A DNA stretch of 35,203 nt from Treponema sp. (GTDB taxonomy: Bacteria > Spirochaetota > Spirochaetia > Treponematales > Breznakiellaceae): the NCBI GenBank assembly GCA_009785215.1, contig WQWU01000028.1:1-35203 (forward strand), read 5' to 3'. A model generated the notes under the pieces. The model did no database searches. It saw only the letters and a program-made list of their open reading frames with translations, and was not told where the DNA came from. Position numbers and translations under genes: made by a program. This document shows positions 1-9,442 of this stretch, piece after piece; positions within the stretch are counted from its first letter, which is position 1, and each line of letters starts with the position of its first letter.

Positions 1-3000
1 AAGCGCTTTTTATGCCATGAACGGTTGTGGTAAACAGACTTATATCCGCTTCGCCGCCGTTGTTTATTTTAGGTAATATATCTTCCATTACGGCTAGAGC
101 TTTTTTAATGTCCTGTATGACTATTTTAGAAAAATCATTTTTATTTTGCGCTGGAAACTTCGTTGCAGGGTATGCTGGAAACTTCGTTGCAGGGTTAGAG
201 CCATTTACGGGTTTTTGAATTTTTATTTGTTTCCGCGCCGCCTCAATCTCTTCGGGAGACTGTTTATCACGAATTAAGCGGTTTAATAGGGAATTCAATT
301 CGCGCGTATCAATTGGTTTGGACATAAAACCGTCAAAGCCGTTTTCCAGGAACATAGCCGCTATTCCCGCTACAGCGTTAGCTGTCAATGCTACAATAGG
401 GTTAGTATACCCCATATCACGGATTATTTTTGTTGTTTCTATCCCGTTCATAACCGGCATCATATGATCCATAAATATTATGTCGTATTTATTACCTTCT
501 TTGATTTTTTCTACAGCCCCAACACCGCTTAAAACGGTTTCGATTGTTAAACCGTATGGCAATAACATGCCTCTTGCCACATAAAGATTTGATTCAACGT
601 CGTCTACTATTAAAACGCTGCCATAGGGCATATATTCACGCATAATCTGCGCTCTGTTTGATTTTAAAATGCCTTTAAAACGGCTATTACACAACTGCTG
701 CGCCATTTCGGTTCCGCATACATTATTACCAATTCGCTCTTGCGGAAGACGTACAGTAAATACTGAGCCTTTTCCCTGTTGGCTTTCAACAGAAATTCCG
801 CCGTTCATTGCTTCTAACAAGCGTTTTGTTATGTGCATACCAAGGCCTGTGCCGACTATTGTCCGGTTAGCATCCATATTAAAGCGTGTGTACTCATCAA
901 ACAGCATAAATACTTGTTCTTCTGTCATTCCCTGACCCGTATCGCTTATGCGCAAAACGAGAACACAATTTGCTTTTGGATCATCTGTTTCCGGGGGTTC
1001 CGCACTGACCGAAAATGTTACTTCGCCTTTGTCGGTATACTTAAAAGCATTTGAAAGTATATTATTTATCACCTGTTTTATCCGAAGCTCGTCACCGATT
1101 AAATCAAGCGGTGTATTCTCGTCTATTTTAAGGATAAACTCTATAGGTTTGCTGTCATAACGAAGAAGAACCAACTGCACTGTATCGTAAACAATGCTGG
1201 GAATATCGTATTGACCGCGTATAATTTCCAATTTGCCGGCCTCGATTTTTGATAAATCAAGGATGTCATTAATTATGTTTAACAATAAATTCCCGGAGTT
1301 GTATATTATACCAAATGCTTCTTCGATTTCCGGCGAAGTATCTTCCTTCTGCAATTGTATTTCGGCCGTGCCAAGAATAGCATTCATTGGTGTGCGTATT
1401 TCATGGCTTACATGCGATAAAAATACACTTTTTGTTTTATTGGCGTTTTCTGCTTCCAAACAATGTTTTTCCGCTTCAAGAATAAGATTTTTCATTTCTG
1501 TTAATTCATGAACAAAACCTACTACGGCAAAACTGTTTCCATGGGGGATTTTTTTAAACTCTACGTCAAGAATACGTTTTTTGCCTTGTAAGATTAATTC
1601 AATCTCAAATTTAACCTGTCCTTCTTTCATAGTTTCATCAAACCAACCGAGCAGTGCAGTGGATTTATCTCCGTCAGACTGAAATTCTGGTATGGCATTT
1701 GCCAGGCGGTCGATAAATCCTGTAATCATTTCTTCTTTTGTTTCAAATCCCATGAAAGCCATAGCTGCCGGGTTGCAATCGATTATTTTAAATTTGCTGT
1801 CAAGCAAAAAATTAATTTGCGGGTTTATATCAAGCAGAGTACGCATACGCTCGTCTCTCATGCTTCTGTAGAATAAAAATATAATTAAAACTACGACGAA
1901 TGCAAACGAAATAGAAATACCTATCAATAAAGGCACCCTGGCTTCGGCTATTTTCGCGCGGTAATCAAAAGTTCTTCGCATCCACTGATTTGATATTCCT
2001 TTTGTATCGATGGACTGGAGAGCTTTATCGATAATGGAACAAAGAATAACATTATCTTTATGAAACCCGAATCTGGTGTCTATATTTTGGTCAAATACAT
2101 AGTTCAGTTTATATCCGGTACGCTCCTGATAATGCGTCAGAAACATGAGCCGTCTTTCTGTAGTCATGACAAGGTCAACTTCACCTTTACGCAAAGCGAT
2201 GAAGGTTTCTTCGATACTGTCAAACTCAACAGTATTTTCATGATCCGGGAACCATTGTCTGAACATGGCAGTATAACCTGTATTGCGTGCAAGACCTACC
2301 TTTAAGCTTCGGATCTCATTGATGGCAACGTTAAAGTGATCCTCCGTGGATATTAGAGCGTAATGATCGTTTTGAATTACCGTGTTCGTCCAGATGAAAT
2401 GTTCTTCGCGCGCTTTTGTCCACAGCAATTCGCCAATTAAAGATACATCTTTATTTTGCAGCATTTCTAACAAAACAAACCAGTCGGTTTTTTCATCATT
2501 AATAAACTCAAAGGATAAGTCGGTGAGAATTTCAATTTCTTTCAATAAGTCAAAAAATATTCCCTGCCATTCTTTTTCGCGCGCATTGTAAAAAGTGATG
2601 GGATAATTGCTGGAAATTGCGGCAATCGGTATGACCGGATTGTTTTTTATATATTCGCGTTCTTCATTGGTCAGCCGTACAGACAATTTATGTTTTTGAT
2701 ACTCCTGAAACCCGCGTTTGTATAATTCGTTGAGATAGATATTGGCGTTGTTTCGCTGCGCTTTTGTCACAACAGAAATTATGGATTCAAAAGCCGGGTT
2801 AGCTGTTGCCATTGCGACAGGATTAAAAATCAGCGGAAAAAAATCTTCGGTAACCACATCGCCGAATTGGATATACAAGGCGTCATTGTTATTCGAAGTA
2901 AAAAAAGCGTCGGCTTCCCCGCTTTTAATAACCTGATATCCTTCCATTGCGGTTCTAACCCATACGGCTTCGTATGATCCCGGTTCGTTTGTCGCAGCGA

Positions 3001-3562
3001 AAAGGCGTTCTGCAGGAGCGTTTTCTATAAATGCGTATCTTGGTAAACGTTCTGCCGCAATTTGGCTAAGACTCCTGCTCCCTGCAATTCTGAATAATAC
3101 AAACATCCGTTCGGCGATAACATCAGTCATAAAATAATTTTGCCGGTTTTCGTCAGTGAGCATTACAACTCCTGCAAAGTCAAGTTCCTGAGCGTCTAAC
3201 TGTTCATACAAAACACTCAGCGGAAGAAACTCGATATTAAAGGGGATTTGAAATAAACCAGTCAGCCATTCGCTGAACAAAGCGGCATACCCGCCTATTT
3301 GGCCGTTTTCCTTTATGAATGCATCTGTTGACTGAAGCATCCCATATGTCAAGGATTGGTATTCCCTTTGCAGTTTTTCTATGTCTGTTATTTCCTGTTC
3401 GGTAATACCCGGAACATCATAGAACGAAACGAACGGGTTTATAATATTTTGATTTTCTAACGGTTGTTGTTTACAGGCGGCAAGACAGGCGATAATAATA
3501 CCTGTAATAAGTATTATTTTTATAATTCGTTTTAACGTATGTTTTAACGTATGTTTTAACAT
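1..3562 (-). CDS. Hybrid sensor histidine kinase with two solute-binding domains (partial, C-terminus off the window)
   Basis: The frame is open from the ATG at 3562 to the window edge (1187 codons, no stop). A signal segment at residues 12-29 ends in a lipobox LAAC (Cys30). Two bacterial extracellular solute-binding (PBPb, family 3 type) domains follow at about 60-290 and 295-525. Then come a membrane segment (about 543-567), a PAS-like domain (575-690), HisKA with His720 in SHEIRTP, HATPase with DTGQG and GTGLG motifs, a receiver with Asp1032 in FMDHMMP, and the start of an HPt domain with His1182 in VHGIKSA. It probably senses a small solute outside the inner membrane and feeds a His-Asp-His relay. 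The start has a strong GGAGGA ribosome site and overlaps the preceding receiver gene by 7 bases. It is last in the five-gene operon as far as can be seen. Domain boundaries are estimates from hand translation. Confidence 0.93.
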   Translation of the reverse strand, partial: MLKHTLKHTLKRIIKIILITGIIIACLAACKQQPLENQNIINPFVSFYDVPGITEQEITDIEKLQREYQSLTYGMLQSTDAFIKENGQIGGYAALFSEWLTGLFQIPFNIEFLPLSVLYEQLDAQELDFAGVVMLTDENRQNYFMTDVIAERMFVLFRIAGSRSLSQIAAERLPRYAFIENAPAERLFAATNEPGSYEAVWVRTAMEGYQVIKSGEADAFFTSNNNDALYIQFGDVVTEDFFPLIFNPVAMATANPAFESIISVVTKAQRNNANIYLNELYKRGFQEYQKHKLSVRLTNEEREYIKNNPVIPIAAISSNYPITFYNAREKEWQGIFFDLLKEIEILTDLSFEFINDEKTDWFVLLEMLQNKDVSLIGELLWTKAREEHFIWTNTVIQNDHYALISTEDHFNVAINEIRSLKVGLARNTGYTAMFRQWFPDHENTVEFDSIEETFIALRKGEVDLVMTTERRLMFLTHYQERTGYKLNYVFDQNIDTRFGFHKDNVILCSIIDKALQSIDTKGISNQWMRRTFDYRAKIAEARVPLLIGISISFAFVVVLIIFLFYRSMRDERMRTLLDINPQINFLLDSKFKIIDCNPAAMAFMGFETKEEMITGFIDRLANAIPEFQSDGDKSTALLGWFDETMKEGQVKFEIELILQGKKRILDVEFKKIPHGNSFAVVGFVHELTEMKNLILEAEKHCLEAENANKTKSVFLSHVSHEIRTPMNAILGTAEIQLQKEDTSPEIEEAFGIIYNSGNLLLNIINDILDLSKIEAGKLEIIRGQYDIPSIVYDTVQLVLLRYDSKPIEFILKIDENTPLDLIGDELRIKQVINNILSNAFKYTDKGEVTFSVSAEPPETDDPKANCVLVLRISDTGQGMTEEQVFMLFDEYTRFNMDANRTIVGTGLGMHITKRLLEAMNGGISVESQQGKGSVFTVRLPQERIGNNVCGTEMAQQLCNSRFKGILKSNRAQIMREYMPYGSVLIVDDVESNLYVARGMLLPYGLTIETVLSGVGAVEKIKEGNKYDIIFMDHMMPVMNGIETTKIIRDMGYTNPIVALTANAVAGIAAMFLENGFDGFMSKPIDTRELNSLLNRLIRDKQSPEEIEAARKQIKIQKPVNGSNPATKFPAYPATKFPAQNKNDFSKIVIQDIKKALAVMEDILPKINNGGEADISLFTTTVHGIKSA
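150..194. repeat. Tandem duplication, 21-base unit at 24-base period
   Basis: Two identical 21-base copies (150-170 and 174-194) sit three bases apart. On the minus strand they encode the eight-residue repeat NPATKFPA/YPATKFPA in the linker between the receiver and HPt domains of the large kinase. The unit length is a multiple of three, so gain or loss of copies would keep the reading frame. Confidence 0.85.
3529..3562. repeat. 12-base tandem repeat at a kinase start codon
   Basis: The unit gttttaacgtat occurs at 3529-3540 and 3541-3552, with a third partial copy at 3553-3562. It encodes LKHT-LKHT-LK at the extreme N-terminus of the large kinase, just before its signal segment. The last copy also contains the stop codon of the receiver gene and the start codon of the kinase. 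Confidence 0.85.
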
Positions 3563-3933
3563 AGTGCTCCTCCAGATTCTAAAACTATTTTTATACGATC
3601 AAGAAGAATCTGTTCAGAAAATGGTTTTTTGATAAAATCTACAGCGCCTATTTCATAACCGTAATCTTCATCAGCGGCTTCGTTCAAACTTGTTAAAAAG
3701 ATGACCGGAATACCTGCGTACCGTTCATCGGCCTTTAAACGTTTCAAAACATCGTACCCGTTAATATCGGGCATCAATATATCCAGCAGGATCACATCAG
3801 GAATAATATCATCAAAAAGTTTAAACATTGTAAAAGCAGATGCGATTGTAAACACATTATAATGATCCGATAAAGCCTCATCTGCCTTCATTAAGTTTAT
3901 GCCGCTGTCGTCAACTACAAAAACCGTTTTCAT
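3556..3933 (-). CDS. Stand-alone response regulator receiver (CheY-like)
   Basis: This is a 125-residue single receiver domain with no output domain. Acidic residues Asp8-Asp9, phospho-acceptor Asp51 in LLDILMP, Thr81 and Lys103 in KKPF are all in place, so it should accept phosphate. Its sequence resembles the receiver half of the REC-HD-GYP gene at the head of the operon (both begin MKT-x-FVVDD and share the length to the KPF motif), suggesting duplication. The ATG overlaps the stop of the upstream kinase as ATGA and has an AGGAG site. It could be a phosphate sink, a shuttle within the relay, or an effector acting by protein contact; the sequence does not decide. Confidence 0.93.
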   Translation of the reverse strand: MKTVFVVDDSGINLMKADEALSDHYNVFTIASAFTMFKLFDDIIPDVILLDILMPDINGYDVLKRLKADERYAGIPVIFLTSLNEAADEDYGYEIGAVDFIKKPFSEQILLDRIKIVLESGGALC

Positions 3934-5846
3934 TCTGTTTCTCCTTTGTTATTATCTTTAATAAAACGTTTTAATATTTGATCCAACTCGTATGAGTCTA
4001 TCGGCTTGGCGATAAAAGCGTCAAATCCGTTTGTTAAAAACATTTCCGCCTGCCCTACAACGGCGTTAGCTGTAAAAGCGACAATAGGGTTCGTAAAACC
4101 TGTTTCTCGTATAATTTTTGCTGCTTCTATACCATCCATTTTGGGCATCATATGATCCATGAATATAATATCGTATTCTTCGTTATTTTTAATTTTTTCT
4201 ATGGCTTCAAATCCGCTAGTGACAGTTTCTATCTGCAGATCGTATGGCTGCAGCAATCCCTTTGCGACGTATAAATTTGTTTTCACATCATCAACAATCA
4301 AAACCCTATTGTTAGGCATTTTTTTATATTCTAATCTGGAAATTTTTGAAATTGATTTATTGCGGAAACTAAATGTCCGAAGCTCTTCTGCAATGCCGGC
4401 GCCGCAAACTTCAGCGCCGCAGCTTTTCTGCGGCAGGCGGACAGTAACTATTGTGCCTTTTCCAACTTCGCTTTCTATAATTATTTTACCTTTCATCATA
4501 TCAACGAGGTATTTGGTTATATTCATGCCCAAACCAGCGCCTGTGACATCATGGTTTTCTTCAGCATTAAACCGTGAGTAAGCATCAAAAATATGGTTAA
4601 GCTGAGATAAAGTCATCCCCTGCCCTGTGTCGCTTATTTGTAAAAGGAGTGTTACAGTACCGCTATTTTCACCCGTATCGGTAGATACTGACGGTTCGAT
4701 AGATACTGACATTTTGATTTCGCCTTTTTCCGTGTATTTATAGGCGTTAGAAAGCAGATTGCTGAGAATTTGTTTTATGCGCAGTTCATCGCCAAACAGC
4801 GTAGACGGGGTTTCTTTATCTACATTTACGATAAAACTTAGCGCTTTTGAATTAAACCACAAGCGGTTTAATTGTGCAATGTCATTGATTAATTTCGGAA
4901 GCTCGTATTCCATGGGAGTAAGTTCCAATTTACCAGCTTCAATTTTGGACAGATCAAGAATATCGTTGATTATGTTTAAAAGCAAATCGCCGGATTCGTA
5001 TATCCTGCGGAACGCCTGCGCGGATTCTTCCTTAAGCGTGTTATCCTGAAGCTGTACTTCTGCGATTCCCAGAATCGCGTTCATGGGTGTGCGGATTTCA
5101 TGCGACATATTCGAAAGAAACCTGCTTTTAGATAAACTTTCATTGGCGCTTTGAATTGCTTTTTTATTATATGAACGCATCCCGAAGAATCCTGACAGAA
5201 ACGAAACAAACAATGAAAATATTAACGCAAATTCCATAATTCTTATATTTCTGCGCATGGTCATAAAGACTTCATCGCTTATATCAACCCCGGCTCCGCA
5301 ATAAACCGTACCGTCATTATTGAATACAGGCACTACAGCTGTAAGAAGACCGTCCCATGATTCAGAATAGACGCCCAGTTCTGTTACCCAGCTGCCTCCG
5401 GCTTTTATTACTAAAGCAGCCTCGCCGGAAATTTCGTCACTATCAAGTGAGAAAAACATGGCAGGCGTTACCATATATTCTTCGTCTTCGTCGTTATCAA
5501 TAATGTATTGGATATAGTCACCCCCGTCATAACGCCAATAGTACACATAAAGAACTGAGGTTTCTTCTGCAAACCGCTTTAGCCTTGTTCGTATTTCATT
5601 CCATTCGGGTCTTTCCATATCTTCTGCCGTATGGAACAAATCCAATTCTTCCACTGAAAGGAAAGTTGAAGCACGCTGAGCCGCTACCAGTAAATGGTTT
5701 TGGATGCTGTTTATTCTTTCTTTTTCTATATCTTTTATAAAAAAAGAAAATATCACAGCGACGATCAACATAGCTATAGAAGACAGAAAAAACAATATAT
5801 AAACAAAAGAGAATTTTTGGTTTGCCTTTTTTATATCTTTCTTCAT
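3930..5846 (-). CDS. Hybrid histidine kinase (Cache-like sensor, HisKA, HATPase, receiver)
   Basis: A 638-residue membrane kinase. Membrane segments at about 16-37 and 201-221 enclose an external Cache-like sensor whose C-terminal part reads NNDGTVYCGAGVDIS. HisKA carries His249 in SHEIRTP; the ATPase has Asn367, DTGQG (406-410) and GAGLGM (436-441). The receiver has Asp519-Asp520, Asp564 in FMDHMMP, Thr592 and Lys614. The protein stops soon after the receiver and lacks the HPt domain present in both other hybrid kinases here, so phosphate leaving its receiver would need an HPt in trans. It lies 18 bases after the preceding kinase gene and overlaps the next gene by 4 bases. The ATG has only a weak AGGTTGAG upstream. 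The ligand is unknown. Confidence 0.94.
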   Translation of the reverse strand: MKKDIKKANQKFSFVYILFFLSSIAMLIVAVIFSFFIKDIEKERINSIQNHLLVAAQRASTFLSVEELDLFHTAEDMERPEWNEIRTRLKRFAEETSVLYVYYWRYDGGDYIQYIIDNDEDEEYMVTPAMFFSLDSDEISGEAALVIKAGGSWVTELGVYSESWDGLLTAVVPVFNNDGTVYCGAGVDISDEVFMTMRRNIRIMEFALIFSLFVSFLSGFFGMRSYNKKAIQSANESLSKSRFLSNMSHEIRTPMNAILGIAEVQLQDNTLKEESAQAFRRIYESGDLLLNIINDILDLSKIEAGKLELTPMEYELPKLINDIAQLNRLWFNSKALSFIVNVDKETPSTLFGDELRIKQILSNLLSNAYKYTEKGEIKMSVSIEPSVSTDTGENSGTVTLLLQISDTGQGMTLSQLNHIFDAYSRFNAEENHDVTGAGLGMNITKYLVDMMKGKIIIESEVGKGTIVTVRLPQKSCGAEVCGAGIAEELRTFSFRNKSISKISRLEYKKMPNNRVLIVDDVKTNLYVAKGLLQPYDLQIETVTSGFEAIEKIKNNEEYDIIFMDHMMPKMDGIEAAKIIRETGFTNPIVAFTANAVVGQAEMFLTNGFDAFIAKPIDSYELDQILKRFIKDNNKGETE

Positions 5847-5864
5847 AATCTCAACCTGCCTGTT

Positions 5865-8390
5865 TTAGTTTTTTTCAGCTTTGTATTTTTCAATGGCGAT
5901 TAAAACTTTTTTAAATTCTCCGTTTAACAAATAAACCGAGATTTCTTCATTTATACCGGTTATTAAACGCGGCCAGATTTTTAACTTTAAATCGGCTAAT
6001 GCTTTTTTAGCAGTTTTAACATCATACTTTTCACACGCTATTTTTATTTCTTCAAATTTTTCGTGAAGATAAACTTGATCTTCGCGCGATATATCGCACG
6101 ATGCATCGCATGATGTATCGTAAATTCCCTCTGTTTCCCTTGATCTAAAATCTTTGACCAAAGCGGAAAGTGCGTTTATTAATACAGGGGTATCACTTGC
6201 CATTAAATCGAAATTTTTGTTTTTTCCGGCTTGTTCTAATTTATATGCTAAATCGGACAGCTCTTTTTCGCCGATACCTGTTAGAGCGCTTTTTATACCA
6301 TGTACGGTAATTATGTATGAATTCAAATCATACTCGTTAAGTTTCTTTATTTCTTTGGACAGTCCTTCCAATACTCTTACTGTATTTTCAGCATCTATTA
6401 AAAATATTTCTTTTAATTTTATTAAATCCACTGTTTTATTTATAATTTCCGATTTATCAAGAGGTTTTACATTTTTTATAAATTTTGTTACAACCTGGTC
6501 TAATATATGTGAGTCTATCGGTTTTGCAATGAAAGCGTCAAAACCATTTGATAAAAACATTTCTTCCTGCCCCAAAATAGCGTTAGCTGTTAGCGCAACA
6601 ATGGGGCGGGTATATCCGGTTTCACGTATTATTTTTGCCGCTTTTATACCGTCCATTACCGGCATCATATGATCCATAAAAATAATATCGTAATTTTCGT
6701 TATTTTTAATTTTTTCTACGGCTTCCAATCCGTTATCAGCGGTTTCGATAAACAAGCCATATGGCCGCAGCATCTCGCTGGCGATAAGTAAATTAATATT
6801 CATATCATCTACTATTAAAACCCTGCCGTCAGAGATTTGTTCATATGTAATTTCCGATATTTTTGAAATCAATTTATTATTAAAATTAAAGGTCTGCAAC
6901 TTTTCAACTATATCACTGCCGCATACTTGCAAGCCGCATCTCTTCTGCGGCAGAGAAACTGTAACTTCAGTTCCTTTGCTAACTTTACTTTCTGCATTTA
7001 TTACGCCGTTCATCGCATCAATAAGACGTTTTGTGATATTCATTCCCAAACCCGTGCCGTTTATACCGCTGTTTATATCAAGGTTAAACCGCGAATATGC
7101 ATCGTAAAGGCTTTTAATCTGCGTCTCGTTCATGCCCTGTCCTGTGTCGCTTATTGAAACAATGAGCCTCACATTTTCTGAATTAACTGTAACTACAGCT
7201 GAAATTGAAAAACAGATTTCACCGGCATCTGTATATTTGTAAGCATTAGAAAGCAAATTATTAAGGATTTGTTTGATACGCAATTCATCGCCGGTTAAAT
7301 AAAGGGGTATGTTTTCATCTACTACCAGCTTAAAATTTATTGGTTTGCTGTCATATCGCAGACGATTCATTTGTACGACACTATTTATCATATCCGGAAC
7401 ATTATATTTTCCGTTAATAAGTTCCAGATTACCGGAATTAATTTGGGAAAAATCAAGAATGTCATTAATAATGTTTAAGAGTAAACTGCCAGATTCATGT
7501 ATTTTTTCAAATCCATTTTCTGCTTCTTCTGAAAGACCGCCATTACGCAGCCGGATCTCCGAAATACCAAGAATCGCGTTCATAGGGGTGCGTATTTCGT
7601 GGCTCATTTGGGAGAGGAATATACCCTTTGCCTGGCTGCTTTGCTCTGCCGCTTCTTTTGCAATTTCCAACTGCGCTGTATTTTCCTGTATTTCATCCAG
7701 GAGTTTTTTAAACTCGCGTTCTGTATGTTTAACTACTCTTTTTACTATAAAAAGCGCAGCAATTGCAAAGGCGCATCCTAATACTAATGTGAAAATTATT
7801 GTCATCTGTCTTGCGCTGTTTATGGAATGATAAAGCCGCTCACAATCAAAATCTATTCCGATGGCGCCGATAACATTTCCTTCGTTGTCATGGAAAGGGA
7901 AATAAGTTCCGTATAAATATCCGTAATCTGTAACCATAATTCCTTCACTGGTTACTATTTCATTATTCAAACACCGGATTAAATCCTCAAGGTATTCTTC
8001 TTCTATAAGCGAACCAACATGAGAAAAATTTTCGTCGTTTATATCTAAAGCGTCTACAACATAAATATATTCGTTGTTATCGTTTAGTTTTACGGTGTAT
8101 AAATATAAAGCACTTGCGATGCTCTTTATTTCATATAATTGTTTTTGCGTATTTATATAAAGTTCACTTTCTTGATCCTCAATCGTATTAATTTCTGAAA
8201 AAATGCGTTTATCAAGCACAGATTCCACATAACGGTAAAGGTCTATGGCATCTTGTTTAAGCTCATCCATTGTTAATGAATAGAATTGATTGTAATTTAT
8301 AAGATAAACACAGATAGACGCAATTACAACAACAAAAAGCAGCATTAATCCAATTTTGTTCTCAAGATTTTTCCATACTCTTTTTGTCAT
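5865..8390 (-). CDS. Hybrid histidine kinase with HPt domain (Cache-like sensor, HisKA, HATPase, receiver, HPt)
   Basis: An 841-residue kinase. Membrane segments lie at about 13-32 and 196-216, with a Cache-like external domain between them (HDNEGNVIGAIGIDFD at its end). A short coiled-coil linker (225-255) leads to HisKA His264, ATPase motifs DTGQG (415-419) and GTGLGM (445-450), a receiver with Asp573, Thr601 and Lys623, and an HPt domain with His697 in VHGIKSA. After HPt there is a helical tail of about 80 residues (760-841) of a kind often seen after HPt in large hybrid kinases; its role is unclear. The start is one base after the stop of the REC-HD-GYP gene and has an AAGGA site. It is a close paralogue of the two other hybrid kinases in the operon from HisKA through receiver. 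Confidence 0.94.
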   Translation of the reverse strand: MTKRVWKNLENKIGLMLLFVVVIASICVYLINYNQFYSLTMDELKQDAIDLYRYVESVLDKRIFSEINTIEDQESELYINTQKQLYEIKSIASALYLYTVKLNDNNEYIYVVDALDINDENFSHVGSLIEEEYLEDLIRCLNNEIVTSEGIMVTDYGYLYGTYFPFHDNEGNVIGAIGIDFDCERLYHSINSARQMTIIFTLVLGCAFAIAALFIVKRVVKHTEREFKKLLDEIQENTAQLEIAKEAAEQSSQAKGIFLSQMSHEIRTPMNAILGISEIRLRNGGLSEEAENGFEKIHESGSLLLNIINDILDFSQINSGNLELINGKYNVPDMINSVVQMNRLRYDSKPINFKLVVDENIPLYLTGDELRIKQILNNLLSNAYKYTDAGEICFSISAVVTVNSENVRLIVSISDTGQGMNETQIKSLYDAYSRFNLDINSGINGTGLGMNITKRLIDAMNGVINAESKVSKGTEVTVSLPQKRCGLQVCGSDIVEKLQTFNFNNKLISKISEITYEQISDGRVLIVDDMNINLLIASEMLRPYGLFIETADNGLEAVEKIKNNENYDIIFMDHMMPVMDGIKAAKIIRETGYTRPIVALTANAILGQEEMFLSNGFDAFIAKPIDSHILDQVVTKFIKNVKPLDKSEIINKTVDLIKLKEIFLIDAENTVRVLEGLSKEIKKLNEYDLNSYIITVHGIKSALTGIGEKELSDLAYKLEQAGKNKNFDLMASDTPVLINALSALVKDFRSRETEGIYDTSCDASCDISREDQVYLHEKFEEIKIACEKYDVKTAKKALADLKLKIWPRLITGINEEISVYLLNGEFKKVLIAIEKYKAEKN
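6088..6123. repeat. 12-base imperfect triple repeat in a kinase linker
   Basis: Three 12-base units, gatatatcgcac, gatgcatcgcat and gatgtatcgtaa, run head to tail. On the minus strand they encode the DTSCDASCDIS stretch between the HPt domain and the C-terminal helical tail of the hybrid kinase. In-frame copy change would alter only linker length. Confidence 0.75.
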
Positions 8391-8391
8391 T

Positions 8392-9435
8392 CTACAAATC
8401 CTTTGTCGTGTTAGCTTCCATCTCTTTTTGAATTTCTATGAATAACATGTTTACTTCAAGAAATACATCCACAATTTTCGGGTCAAATTGCGTTCCGCTG
8501 CCTTCTTTGATTATTTCAACAGCTTTTTCGTGCGTAAACCCTTTTTTATAAGGGCGATCTGATACAAGAGCATCGTACACATCAACTACTGCCATAACTC
8601 TGCCCTGCAATGAAATATTTTCACCTTTTAATCCATAGGGGTAACCTGTTCCATCCCAACGCTCATGGTGATTCCCGGCAAAAAACCTTGCGCTGCGTAA
8701 AAAATCACCTTCTCCGGATTCACTTATAATTATATCAATGAGTTTTTCGCCTTCAATTGTGTGTGTTTTCATTATTTCAAATTCTTCTACAGTCAATTTA
8801 TCAAGTTTGTTCAGAATTAAATCCGTAACTACGATTTTTCCTATATCATGCAAACGCGCCGACGAAACAACTGTCTCTAAATTCCAGTTTCGTATTTCTT
8901 CTTCATATAAACCGCGTTTAAGCATTTCATTTAATAATATATTTATGTATTTTGTCGTGCGTTCAATATGCCTGCCTGTTAATTTATCACGTCCTTCTAC
9001 CATGTTAGCCAGAACTGATATCAAACTATTTTGCAATCTCAGGTGCTTTTCTGTCCGTTCACGGATTTTACTTTCCATATTTAAATGAGCTTCTATACGG
9101 TTAAGAAGAACCGGCCTGGAAAACGGTTTGGATATAAAATCAACCGCGCCCATTTTGAATCCGCGCGCCTCTGTAACAGAATCACTCTGGCTTGTCAGAA
9201 ATATGACTGGTATATCAGCGTATTTTTTATCAGATTTCAATTTTTCAAGCGTCTCAAAGCCGTCCATTTCAGGCATCAATATATCAAGTAAAATTAAATC
9301 CGGCTGAACTTTTTCTAAAACATCAAACATGATCAGAGCGGACGACAAAGTGAACACATTATAATTTTCTGTTAATGTTTCTTCCGCATCTAAAAGATTA
9401 ATTTTAGTGTCATCTACAACAAAAATTGTTTTCAC
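8392..9435 (-). CDS. Response regulator with HD-GYP cyclic-di-GMP phosphodiesterase output
   Basis: 347 residues, RpfG-like layout. The receiver (1-120) has Asp8-Asp9, Asp51, Thr81 and Lys103. An HD-GYP domain (about 135-330) follows, with His196-Asp197 in ARLHDIGKI, HHE at 256-258 and the diagnostic DGTGYP at 261-266. Known members hydrolyse cyclic-di-GMP, so phosphorylation by the neighbouring kinases would be expected to change second-messenger levels. It is the first gene of the five-gene operon and the only one with an enzymatic output domain. The start is GTG (9433-9435), supported by alignment of MKT-x-FVVDD with the stand-alone receiver; there is no Shine-Dalgarno, and a -10-like hexamer ends 7 bases upstream. 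Confidence 0.95.
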   Translation of the reverse strand: MKTIFVVDDTKINLLDAEETLTENYNVFTLSSALIMFDVLEKVQPDLILLDILMPEMDGFETLEKLKSDKKYADIPVIFLTSQSDSVTEARGFKMGAVDFISKPFSRPVLLNRIEAHLNMESKIRERTEKHLRLQNSLISVLANMVEGRDKLTGRHIERTTKYINILLNEMLKRGLYEEEIRNWNLETVVSSARLHDIGKIVVTDLILNKLDKLTVEEFEIMKTHTIEGEKLIDIIISESGEGDFLRSARFFAGNHHERWDGTGYPYGLKGENISLQGRVMAVVDVYDALVSDRPYKKGFTHEKAVEIIKEGSGTQFDPKIVDVFLEVNMLFIEIQKEMEANTTKDL

Positions 9436-9442
9436 TCTTAAT

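Noticed and set aside
4159-9291. Several plus-strand ORFs of 60-173 codons inside the kinase cluster
   Set aside because: They mirror conserved kinase and receiver codons on the opposite strand and have biased, low-complexity translations; they are shadows of the real genes.
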